Below are positions 1 to 10,375 of a stretch of DNA of 64,000 nt, piece after piece. This DNA is from Vitis vinifera (lineage: Eukaryota > Streptophyta > Magnoliopsida > Vitales > Vitaceae). Within the stretch, counting starts at the first letter, position 1, and each line of letters starts with the position of its first letter. The notes beneath the pieces are model-generated. The model ran no database searches and had not been told where the DNA came from. It was given only the letters and a program-made list of their open reading frames with translations. The translations under genes and the position numbers were made by a program. The DNA lies in NCBI RefSeq assembly GCF_030704535.1, contig NC_081818.1:28724001-28788000 (forward strand), read 5' to 3'.

Positions 1-242
1 AAATATTTTAATCATAAATATTGTTAAATATTAGAGAAATTAAGTTTTTCAATAGAAAATATTAGAATGTAATATAATATTTATTTTAAACATTACAAAT
101 AATATATATTTCATTTTATTTTTTTTATTCATTTCACAAATTAAATATAAATATAATATATTATAACTAATCGGATAACCTGATTTTATAATATACATAT
201 CCAATCCTATCATATCCTATCCTGCCAACTAAACCTAGTCTT

Positions 243-995
243 AAGCTCTTTTTGAACACCAATATGCCAGGGAAAACCTCAAAATCATCAAGAACAATAG
301 AGAATGTGTGTAAAAGTGCAAGATAATAACAAAGTAGTTTTAAGTCGACAGTCACATCCATATGGAAAGGGATTTTTACCTATATATTATCTTCTATTGG
401 TACCAAAAGTCCCTTTCTTCTTCAACTTCAGCTTTACTGAATTATTTTATAGACACTTCACCTATCTAACATTGTTTGCATGGTGTGGTTTCTAATATCT
501 GATAAACTGGATCTTTTTTCACTGTCATTAGTGTTTAGTGGCTCCTGTGATTTTGTTCTATAACTGGGCTACCATTAGCCCCTTTCCCAGATGTTATCCT
601 GCTCGAACTAGCTTATGGTTTTGAGCATTTGTCCACATATATTTGTTGAATATTTTTAGTTTACTTTGCTATTCTTAATAAAACAAAAAAAATTAAAAAG
701 AAAATTTTCAATCTACTATTTCTAATAGTCAATATCTAATAATGATCTCAATAGAATTTCCTCATACTATATCATAAACACCTTGTCAGGATATTTGGTT
801 AGTATGGTTTGATCCCCAATCTTGATCAAAGAAAATTTTGTTTTTCATTTGACTCTTTTGAATGAATGTCTGTTCTCTATTGTAGGCCTATGGTTTTATG
901 TTTAAAGTCTCAAGAGTTCATTCTCTTACTTCTTTAGTAACCTTGTTTATCTTGCATTATTGTTCTTTTATCTACTAACATGTTTTTTTGCCAAA
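243..995 (+). repeat. Chimeric duplicated segment
   Basis: Two adjoining blocks each have a near-identical partner elsewhere in the window, in the same orientation. Block A (243-474) matches 28017-28271. Block B (471-995) matches 34415-34924, which lies inside intron 6 of the SIN3-like gene. The blocks meet at a shared ATTG (471-474), so the join has microhomology. By eye block B differs from its partner by only a few percent, with small indels. Block B homology stops about ten bases before the exon 7 acceptor of the SIN3-like gene, so no SIN3 coding sequence was copied. Which locus is the donor cannot be told from the sequence alone. Confidence 0.85.
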
Positions 996-1600
996 CCTTC
1001 TTTTTGTTCCTCACTCTGTATCTAGCCATACGAAAAGACCACTTCAATCTTTCTCTTCATTTTTCTGGACCCACTGACTGTCTGTTTTCAGGCCAATCTA
1101 ATTTTTATCGAGTATTGGTTAGCCCCTTGGTTTTTCTACTTTCCAGTATCTTGACTAATAGCAGAGGACTTCATGACAGCATATTTATCATTTAAGGGGA
1201 GTTTACTCATTCACTTCTATCAGCTGTCTTTGATGCCTTGATGCTTCAAAATCACATCTCTAAGTCATGTTTTGTAAGCATTGATTTGTGATCACATTCT
1301 CAGCTCTTGCAACTTGCAAGTGCATGCTAAAGAAACCAGTACAAGTTTCTTGGCAATCATATATTCAAGAATCCAATTTTACTGTTTAATTACTATTATA
1401 CAGGGGGCTTGGCCAGACAAAAGTAGTCTTTCCTCTTGTGTCAAAACTGAAAACTATCAAAAGGTAGGAAAGCCATTAAAACTCAAGTCATTTTTGCAAT
1501 TCTTAGGAGGTTGTCCTCAGAAACAGAACCTTCAAGGTCACTACACACAGAACTATAAATTTAAACAGTAAAGATTATCTGAGCTATCAAAATCTACTTA
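996..1600. other. Non-coding stretch with one exon-like block
   Basis: No gene can be supported here. A 60-base open block at 1404-1463 is bounded by a good acceptor (TATACAG) and a donor (AAAAG/GTAGGA) on the plus strand and is open for 20 codons, so it looks like a stray or captured exon. I do not recognise its peptide. The rest may be 3' flank or UTR of the minus-strand gene to the right. Confidence 0.4.
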
Positions 1601-1662
1601 CTTGATTTTCAGATGGTTTAGAACAACTAAGTAAGACTGTGTTCTGCAGTTTGAATCATAAG

Positions 1663-2693
1663 TTAAGAGCCTTTAGACCATCTGAAGTCCACAAAGAAAC
1701 AATTTCATCATTATATGTAAAATACTAGTATCTTAATTAGGGAGACTAACCTTATTTTAGTGTTTAACACCATCATTTGTTTAATAAAGTTGTCTCTGCA
1801 TAGAGAATTTAAAAAAACAAAACGTATAGAGTATGTAAAACAGAACATAAGCATTAATAATAAAATAAAATAATTTTCATAACATATGATGTTTTTTAAA
1901 CAGAAGCAAATAATCAAAATGATGATGACTGATCTGAACCGTAAAGCTCCTTCTTCATTCTTTGCATGACCCAAGGATGATTGCCCCAGCCACGGAATAG
2001 AGTATGTAAAAACAAAATAAGAGTATAAAACAAGTAACAAATTAAGATCAAACAGAAGAATCTTAATCAGATGAGAAAACGCCAGAAATAAAACCAGGCC
2101 CTATGAATATCTTAAGAACCTCCAAATCAGATCCAACCATGGAAACCTCATATTGAATCGCAGTATTTCTTGCCTATAAGTAATTTAAACAGAAATCTAA
2201 CAGGTAATTCAACAAAATATTTGTGAAGAAATCCAATCAATGGCAGGATAAGTCTGAGAGCACCGAACCTCTAGAGTTTGAATTGAAGCTTCCTCATTCA
2301 TAGCTAATTCAACTTCGTAGCCTTTGAGTTCTTGTTCGGCAGCGTCCTTGGAGCGTTTTGACTCTTCGAGCTCTGCATTGGCTATATCCATCTCAGATTG
2401 AAGCTCTTGGATTCGCTTCTTCAGGCCCACCACTCTCCGTTCTGCATATCTGGCAGCCAGGAAGGGTTTAATGTCGAATATAAATCGAACAACTCTCCGT
2501 TTTAGGAGAAAAAATGCTCCTGTTTGATGGCTGAGAAAATGTAAGAAAAATGGAGTTTTTTATTTCTTTCCTTCTCCTACATTTTCTCACCAAAAACAAC
2601 ACTAGAGAAATTATTTTCACCTACTTTAGATTTTTCAGCAGCGAGGTCCCGAATTAGGGTTAGGAGTCGCTTCCGTGAATCAGTTCCCGCCAT
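1663..2693 (-). CDS. Small coiled-coil protein, SPC24/MUN-like (kinetochore candidate)
   Basis: Rebuilt minus-strand exons are 2693-2621, 2441-2269, 2173-2120, 1959-1940, 1795-1751 and possibly 1681-1663. All junctions are GT-AG and in frame. The protein starts MAGTDSRKRLLTLIRDLAAE and continues as a long heptad-type coiled coil rich in E, K and L (VGLKKRIQELQSEM, then ELKGYEVELAMNE, VGSDLE, NEEGALRDNFIKQM). An in-frame ATG lies upstream at 2780, but the one at 2693 is the natural start because the charged helix begins there. The pattern recalls the plant family I associate with the SPC24 homologue MUN of the NDC80 kinetochore complex; that link is from memory. With the last small exon the product is about 127 residues. 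An alternative is an exon at 1643-1602 with a strong donor (GTAAGT), which would mean further exons to the left. The 3' end is therefore unresolved. The fourth exon is only 20 bases. Confidence 0.6.
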
Positions 2694-2726
2694 CAATGGT
2701 GCTTGGCTTTGAGCTTCCGTTCCCGC
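2684..2726 (-). promoter_or_regulatory. Pair of E2F-like motifs at the start of the coiled-coil gene
   Basis: TTCCCGC occurs at 2684-2690 and again at 2720-2726, that is GCGGGAA read along the gene. Both sit within about 35 bases of the chosen ATG. TTCCCGC resembles the core of plant E2F sites, and kinetochore genes are commonly S/G2-phase regulated, so a role is plausible but inferred. Confidence 0.35.
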
Positions 2727-2780
2727 TTCAAGCTTCAAACCGACCCCGAGACCACATATTAATAAAAGTTCGTGGGCCAA

Positions 2781-5700
2781 ATTTGAGGTGAGCCCAGCCC
2801 AATATACACGCGCTCTGAAGTTTCAATACGCCTGGTGAAGGCCAGACGTTATTAAATTATCAATACATGGTTGTAGCATAGATATATGGGCCCAGGCCAA
2901 GCCCAATTATTTGCGTGAGCAAGGGACGCATGGCCCAGATTCCCTTGAGCACCAAGTCACACAAGGGGGTGAAAATAGATCCGATGCATGGCCCAGATTG
3001 TCCATACGGTTTGATGGGCAAGGCCCATGTGGTTAAATTAAACAAATTTTTCAATTGTGCTGAAATGATTCGTATTGCTAATGGACTTATGAGAATATGC
3101 CATATTCTCATTGAGGAGCAAGAGGGTAAATGTGGAAATATATCCCTGGGGTCATGGCACTAGTTGGGTGCTCTTAGCGAAAAGCCAATTTCTTTTGCTT
3201 TTTCTCTGTAAAGGTCTCTTAAAAGTTGAAACTTTCACCTTCACTCCTTTATCATATCATACCTGCCCATAAGTAAATGCCTACTTATAACAAATGTCGA
3301 AGGAAGTTTCTTTCCCATCTTAGGGTCTAACATTTATTTAGTATTACAGATGAGAGCTAGGAATATTCCCTATTCCCTAACAACGATAAAAAAAATTACT
3401 TCCCTATCTTTACTTGTTGGTTTCATCGCCTCATTCACACATCATTATCAGGCATTCAAACTTTGCTACCTACCCGAGTCAAGAGTAATGATCAAAAAAC
3501 CTAATTTGAACTCGGTGCACCTTCTTGATAGCTTACCCTTCCCCACATCAAGAATGTGGAATAGTTCCAAGATTTTGGTTTAACGGTTGGAGTTATAATC
3601 CCATTAAAACATGATTGGATTAAGCATTATTAATAGTGCATTTCACAGTAGTTTTAGTAAAAATATTTTTTTTAAATGTTTTTTGAAAAAAATTTTATCA
3701 AATATTTCTCTAAAAAACACTATAAATATTTTTTCAAATTTTTGAAAGTTTTTCCTTAATTTTATGAAAAAAAATATTTTTTTAAATCACTTTCAAAACA
3801 AACTCTTAAGTCTATTTCAATTGGATTGAGAAAAAAAAAAGGTACAACTTAGTTGGACATGGTAATGCATGTTTCTCTATTAATTGTTTTGAATGATATC
3901 TATATATTAATGGACAAAAATTATTAAATTTATGTTAATAATTTATTTAAATTTGGAATTAACCTAGTGGCTAAGGTCCCTTCAATTCTCATATATTAGG
4001 CTTGGGTTCGGTTCACATGGAACCTTACTTCAAAAAATAACATATCTAATGGTAAAGAGGAAGCAATGTTTGCTCTCTTGAAGTTCCTGCCTGGATATAT
4101 AGATAGTGAAGCTCAATGTGACAATGAAGATAAATACTGAAAATGTGAAAGGCTTTTAACGAAATTACCTTCAAATTTGGGCCGGTAAAAGCAAGTCATA
4201 TAATAATAATAAGCACAATGTAAACTATTGTTATTAGACTCAAATTTCTAATTAGTAAAGAATTTTTTTATAAAGAATATTGTATAAAATATTTTTTAAG
4301 TTGAAATATTATTGTAATATTATTTTTTTTATAAAATAAAAGAAATTGTTGAAAATATTTTTATAAATGTTTTAGGTCATGACAGGAAAATGTTGAGAGA
4401 TAAAAGGTGAATTCGTAGAGACCATATGAAGTGCATAAGATATGATGAAGAACGGGAAATACCCGGTGAAATGAGGGACTCATGGTTTAAGGTATAAGTA
4501 TAACAAGTGGAAAAATATGAAACATTTTGAGAAATCAATTATTATTTTTGATTCTATAAAATGATTTTCTCTTATCCATATACATAGATATGATTAGTCA
4601 CATTAAAATCTCATATACCTTTATATGAATTATTTTATTTTTATGTTCTCAAAGTAACGTGGTTTGCATTAAAGTTTTCGTTAGTACAATAATCATTTTA
4701 GCCCTTTTTTCAAATCCACGTGGCATTGGGCACATGGGTCATTTTGCATAATAAAGGATTTGATCGTGGAAAAGTGGGACTTAAACAAACTAAAGAGCAT
4801 CTCAATTCATTCATAATTCAAGAAATTCACATTTCTCTATATGTGATTTGCTCTTCTATTTTCTTCTTCTTCCTTTTCTTCTTCTTAAAAGCTTAGTCAA
4901 GAGGGAGCTTCAAGAGGTAAAGTGGATGCTTTATGGTATGGACTGATTGATTTAGGTGAGAGTATTTTCCTTTTCTTTTTCTTCTTTTTCTTTTTCTTCT
5001 TCCGTTTCTTTTTCTTATTCCCTATGTGGATGGTGGTGAGTGATGTTAGGAATTCCGTAAATAGCTAGATTTTATGTATAGAACGTATCCATTGTGAGTT
5101 GGGTTGCTTTTGAATGGGAACATTGGGAGGACTTTCCAACTCTGCATGCTATGAGGAGACGCTTGTACAAGTATACTCAATATTGAGGAGCTTTTACTTC
5201 TTTTCAAAGTCTTATTATGAGAAATAATTAATTAGCTAGAAAAGGCTTCTCAATGTATTTTTTAATTTGAGTTTTTAAAACAATTAGTGTAAAAGTTAGT
5301 GTTCGGTTTAGAAAATGTTTTAAAAAATAATTCTAAAAAACAAATTTTAAGAATAAGTTTTAAAAACGGTTATATAATGTTACAATATGTTGAAAAATCC
5401 AAAGTGGTTTTAGCATATTTTTTATATTTTGAATGTTTTAAAATTTATTTTTATATGTAGGTCTTTACCTTTAAATATCATTCTTCATATTTTATAATTA
5501 TATCTTAAAACAATTTTCAGAAAATAAGTAAAAATATTTTATGAAAAAATTTTAATTTTTGTTTTCTATTTTATATTTATTAAAGGGTTATTTGATTGAA
5601 AAGTCTATTAAGAACCCAATTTTGGAAATCTAACCCGTTATCCTTTTTTTATCATATTTTGATAAAAATACCCTCATTATTTTCTTATAAAAATAATTTT

Positions 5701-7000
5701 TTTTTTAAATCTACATATAAATACTTGAAATAGTCAATCATATTTATATATAGGATACTCTTCAAGTAAAAACATGAGATTAAATTCACAAACATAAAGA
5801 TTATTTCATTTTTTCTAACTAATTAATTTTTTATTAAACGTATTTTTCTGTAGCTTTAAAAAACAAAAAAAGATGTTTAAAACTAGTTATCAAATAGAGT
5901 CTACGTCTTAGAAATTATTTACATAACCATACTATCTAAATTTCCCACAAGTTTTTGAAATTTCTTATTCCTAAAAAATAATGAAGCACCGATAGTAATA
6001 ACTTCAATGAAATTTACTTACATAGAATAAGGACTTCAACATTAAATGTTAGCCCGACAATAAAAAGGAGAAGCTATTGAATAGGGTTAGTACTAGTAAA
6101 GCAACATGAGTTAGAGGCACATGCATTATGACTAAAAGATATTACCATATTGTATGAATCGTCACACGACCAATAATTGCAATATTTTAGGCATGGAAAA
6201 GTCGCAGTAAATGAAGCAGATATGGAATCCATCAACCTTACAATAAAGTGAAGCCACCGGCCACTAGTCCTTTTTTTTTCCTCTCAATTAACTAACCTTT
6301 GAAAAAGCATACAGTGGTCTTCTTTTAAATGCATAAAAAAAAGTTATCTTCCTAACTTCCTATGGACTGAATTTCTCTACTTAAGCTTTAAAAAAAGCAT
6401 ATACAGTATTCTCCTTTCCACGCCTGCAATAAAGGAAGATCAAATTCTTCATCAATCTATGGAAAATCTCTGGTTGAGACAGCAGAAAAATCATATGCTT
6501 CCAAGGAGCTGCAGTCATGGAATGAAAAGAAAATTCTGAGTGTAAATAATGCAAGTGCATGAGTCAGCAACAAGTGCAAGTGCATTTCCTGTGTGATAGC
6601 AATGAGACTGCAGAAGCTCTGTCCACCACAATTAGTTCTTCTTCTCCAACTGAGACGACAGTTCTTGACCAAACCAATAAGTAATATGTGAAAGTAACAT
6701 ACATTATGCTTATAATAGTGAATTTTTTGCACAATGATCCAACAATCACAACAACATTGTGATCTGATCTTGCCTCTTATCTTTCCTTTTTTTTGGGGGG
6801 ATAAAATAATCCCAAATTTGATATCTAACCCGACCCATGTTTAAACTTAAAAAATAATCCATTTTTAATATAAATGTCCTTTTAACATTTTGATTATTGA
6901 TATGTAAGTTTGAATGAAAAATGTTATTTTTATAAGAAAAAACAGTGGTATTTTTATTAAAAATTAATATTTTTTAAATAAAAATAATAATAAAATGATA
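2781..7000. other. AT-rich intergenic DNA
   Basis: There is no supportable gene. Open frames here are short and lack homology or splice context. A GC-richer patch at 2880-3170 contains GCATGGCCCAGATT twice, 58 bases apart. A pyrimidine-rich tract runs from about 4855 to 5015. The rest is A/T-homopolymer-rich sequence of the kind repeated around many grape genes. Confidence 0.6.
3960..4040 (+). repeat. tRNA-SINE-like fragment
   Basis: An A-box-like TAGTGGCTAAGG is followed about 40 bases later by a B-box-like GGGTTCGGTTC, the spacing of an RNA polymerase III promoter in a tRNA-derived SINE. It does not fold as a tRNA gene and has decayed box positions, so a SINE remnant is the better call. 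Confidence 0.4.
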
Positions 7001-7610
7001 CTAAATTTGCAAATTTAAATCATTCAATATTTGAACTTTAAAAATAACTCATTTTTTTATATAAATACCATTTAAATTGATTATTTACATGTAACTTAAA
7101 AAAAAAAAAAAAAAAGCCATTATTCTTACAACAAAAAATCAAGGATATTTTTTCATCTTTTTTATCAAATAACTTTTTTTTTTTGTTTTTTTGTTTTTTT
7201 TTTGCCTTGTCATATGCTAGAAAGTATAATATGACCCATGACAAAAAATTATGGTTTGTGCTGGTCATAGCCTTTTTCTTTGGCAATTATTGGGGTGTGC
7301 CTTGTCTGGAGGAACCGCAAGATGACATTGGATCGGCCAATGGAGTCTGTCAAACCAGAAGTGATGTGACATTCCGGGGTGGGGCGTGGAACTTTTGGTG
7401 AGGTGGTGGGATGTGATTGGTGGGTGCTTTTGGTTCCATGGTCTCTTGCTTCCAAGGTTGGAAAAAAAAAACAGTAAATTGTTTCCTCATGGCATCCCTG
7501 CTTGACAAGGATCTGATCACCAAGCCCATTATCCTGATTAGAAAGTAGGCATATTCTTTCATCCCATCCATCGATATCGCCCCCATCAACTCCATGTGAG
7601 TGTGACCATG

Positions 7611-7640
7611 GAGGGGGTGGGGGTGGGGGTGGGGAGGCGG
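7611..7640 (+). other. G-quadruplex motif
   Basis: Four runs of four or five G separated by single T residues occupy 7613-7634 on the plus strand, followed by AGGCGG. Single-base loops and G-runs of this length fit the strongest class of intramolecular G-quadruplex. There is no gene within several kilobases. Confidence 0.8.
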
Positions 7641-9595
7641 CATGTGACTTTACAAGCAGATCAATCCGTTTACCCTAAAGCCCAACACTCTCCACTTACT
7701 TACTAGTGTCGTTACTATCCATCTTTGCTTAAGCGTTTCCCCCTAACACTTTTTGGTATCGAATTTTGTAGGAAAAAAGAGCTGTTTATCTTTTATATTT
7801 GGAGATCCTAATTGCAGAATCGATGCAGTATGCGACAGTGTAAAGGTGGGGGCGCTGTGGAGAAAGTAGTAGAGCACTTTGTTAGGGAAGGAAGGCCATT
7901 CCTGAGAAATTGTGGCCTTTTTCTCTCATCTTCTCTTCTTTATGAAAGGGCCTTTTTAGTAGTTAAAACTCCTTTATCATGCACAGGCTTTGTGCTTATC
8001 ACAATCAAGTAGCTAGCAGAGCCTATCTATCACCAAAGAAAAGCCTAAAACCTGGTGATCAGATTGATAATTTGCCCGACCATTTTGCTATTCACTAGCA
8101 GGTGGATCTTGACTAGGTTTTAATCGACAGGTCTTGTTACGCTTTTGTTGGGATTTCAGTGAAATCCAAGGCCTTTTAATCTATCTAGCCAGTTTGATTG
8201 CTGACTTTGCTCATGAAAATGACCCTAGCTAGTAATGAACCACAGGGAATCCTTCAGAGCATGTGGAAATTCTATTTTTAATATGAAAGCAAGCGCAGGA
8301 GGTAAGTTGGTTGCCAGAATATTCTTACATTTTGGGAAATCTAAGTCGTTGTGAGAGTGGTCGAGTTCGTCATGATCATATTGTTGGACCCATGTACGTA
8401 AGAGTGATATTGAGATATAGAAGCATAAAAGAAAATTTTGAAGGAATATATATACATATATATATTTATCAAGGTGGTCGATTGAAATTGAAAAGAGGAA
8501 ATAGGGAAAGAACCATGCACGACCACTATACAAGAATATATGTGATTCATTTATTGTGTGACCAAAAAAGAAAGAAAAGGGTAACAGATAGCTTCCACTA
8601 TATAAAGATCATCTATAAAGTTCAAAAGATTGTACACATGCAGTAACCCACCATCCAAGATTTTGACAAGTATAAATACGATCCTCGCAATCTAATATTT
8701 CAACATGTACTACAAATATGATCCTCCTAATTATTAAAGCTGGACATTAAAGCAACTTGCAGTTTCAATGCTATCAAAGCATTCCTCCAAATAATGAATT
8801 TGCTTTTAACCACCCAAAAAATCATTTGGGTTTAGATTTCATTTGATAGTTATTTTAAAAAAATATATATTATAAATGATTTTTCAATTTTTTTAAAGTG
8901 TTTTCTAAATTTTATCATATTATGAATGCGACAATTTCAATGTAAACAATGTTAATACCCGTTTGATAGTAATTCTAGGAAGCGCTTTTAATATTTATAA
9001 TATTTGAAAATTTTTATTATTCAACTATTAGAAATGTTAGAAACATTTTTTAGAATCACTTTTAAACGCATTCTTAATTTAAAAACATAAAAATAAGACA
9101 ATTAATGCAATAATACACGATATTTTAACGTGACTTAATCAATCATATTTTCATTCACGAATGAAAGAGAATCTTCTCACTATACCGACCTAATTTTCTT
9201 TAAAAGTATTTTAAATGAAAAATGTTTTTAAAAAACAAGATGAAATGGCCTCAAATTTGTTTCAAGGTTGGTGTAGTGTGTTTTGATTAACGACTGCAGC
9301 TGGTTGTTGCTGGTGTGGCATGTTCTAGTTGTTGGTTTATGCTTCCGGGCCTGGCCTTGTGTCAATCACTATCAATTTGAAGCTAGGCACCAAGGCATGC
9401 CCGTCGGTGTTGTCCCCCACATCATCTTGATATGGGTCTAAGCTTTATAAATAAAGTCTTCAGTTATGGGCTTTACCGTTCAATCACACTATCATAAGTA
9501 AACTTTATTTAGGATCTTATTTCTTTTTTCCTTTTACGCATGGCTCAGCTTTATTTTGGGTGAAATCACACCAAGAATCCCAAAGGCAAAGAGTA

Positions 9596-10375
9596 GTGTT
9601 GGCTTAGAATCATATCAGTGTTGCCTAGCATGTTACTCATGGAAAATAAAAGTCCTTGTTGGAATGCTTAAAGTAAGATAACATGCCTATTCAATGGCAA
9701 TGTTAGGAATTGAAATGGGGAGAGGGATGGGACTTTAATAATGACAAATTTAACAAAAATATCTTAGTGCAAAAAATTCTCAAAAAATTTAGTAAAACAA
9801 ACTTTAAAATTTTATGAAATAATTCAAAGATTATAAACGTAAGTCTTATCAATTTTGATCATATAAAAAAAAATACTTCAACGTTTATTATTATTTATTT
9901 TATTATTTTTTAGATTATATTTAGTTTCTAAAAAACTTGAAAAAAAAAAATATTTCACTTATTTTAACCCTTTGATATTAAGATAAAATAACCCGACAAT
10001 GTATAAACTCTTAATTAATTTTAATTAAATTTGATTTTTTATACAAATTTTATTGAATAATAGAACATAAGAAAATTTTTTTTTTTTCTTTTTATGATAC
10101 ATTTGTAATCAAATATAATCTTGAAGGGTTTTTAAATTATTTTAGCAAGTTTTATTCAACTTTCATCTATCAAAATTGTTTTTCATAATTGTTGTCTAAA
10201 ATTTTCAACCATATTTCACGAATATTTCTGTTACTTCATCATTGCCAACAAGTTACTCGTAGAAAATAAAGGCCTGCTAGAAATGGCAAAAACAAGATAA
10301 CGGGGTTGAAATCATGCAAGTGTTGTCCGACATGGTAGTCATGAGAATACCTAAAGAAAGATAACGGGGCTGGGG
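9596..10375. repeat. Diverged local repeat, about three partial copies
   Basis: Related strings built on GTTACTC(A/G)T(G/A)GAAAATAAA and AAGATAAC(A/G) occur at about 9628-9685, 10250-10305 and, less completely, 10330-10370. They are separated by AT-rich filler. The copies look like remnants of one local duplicated or transposed unit. No terminal repeats were seen. Confidence 0.4.

Noticed and set aside
2638-2665. Telomere-like AATTAGGGTTAGG.
   Set aside because: It is part of coding exon 1 of the coiled-coil gene (Leu-Thr-Leu-Ile codons) and is not repeated.
8311-8646. Open frames of 102-111 codons on both strands, with GTGGTCG and CGACCAC nearby as a possible hairpin precursor.
   Set aside because: Low-complexity peptides without family features. 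The inverted words are only seven bases, and no known plant microRNA sequence was seen in the region.
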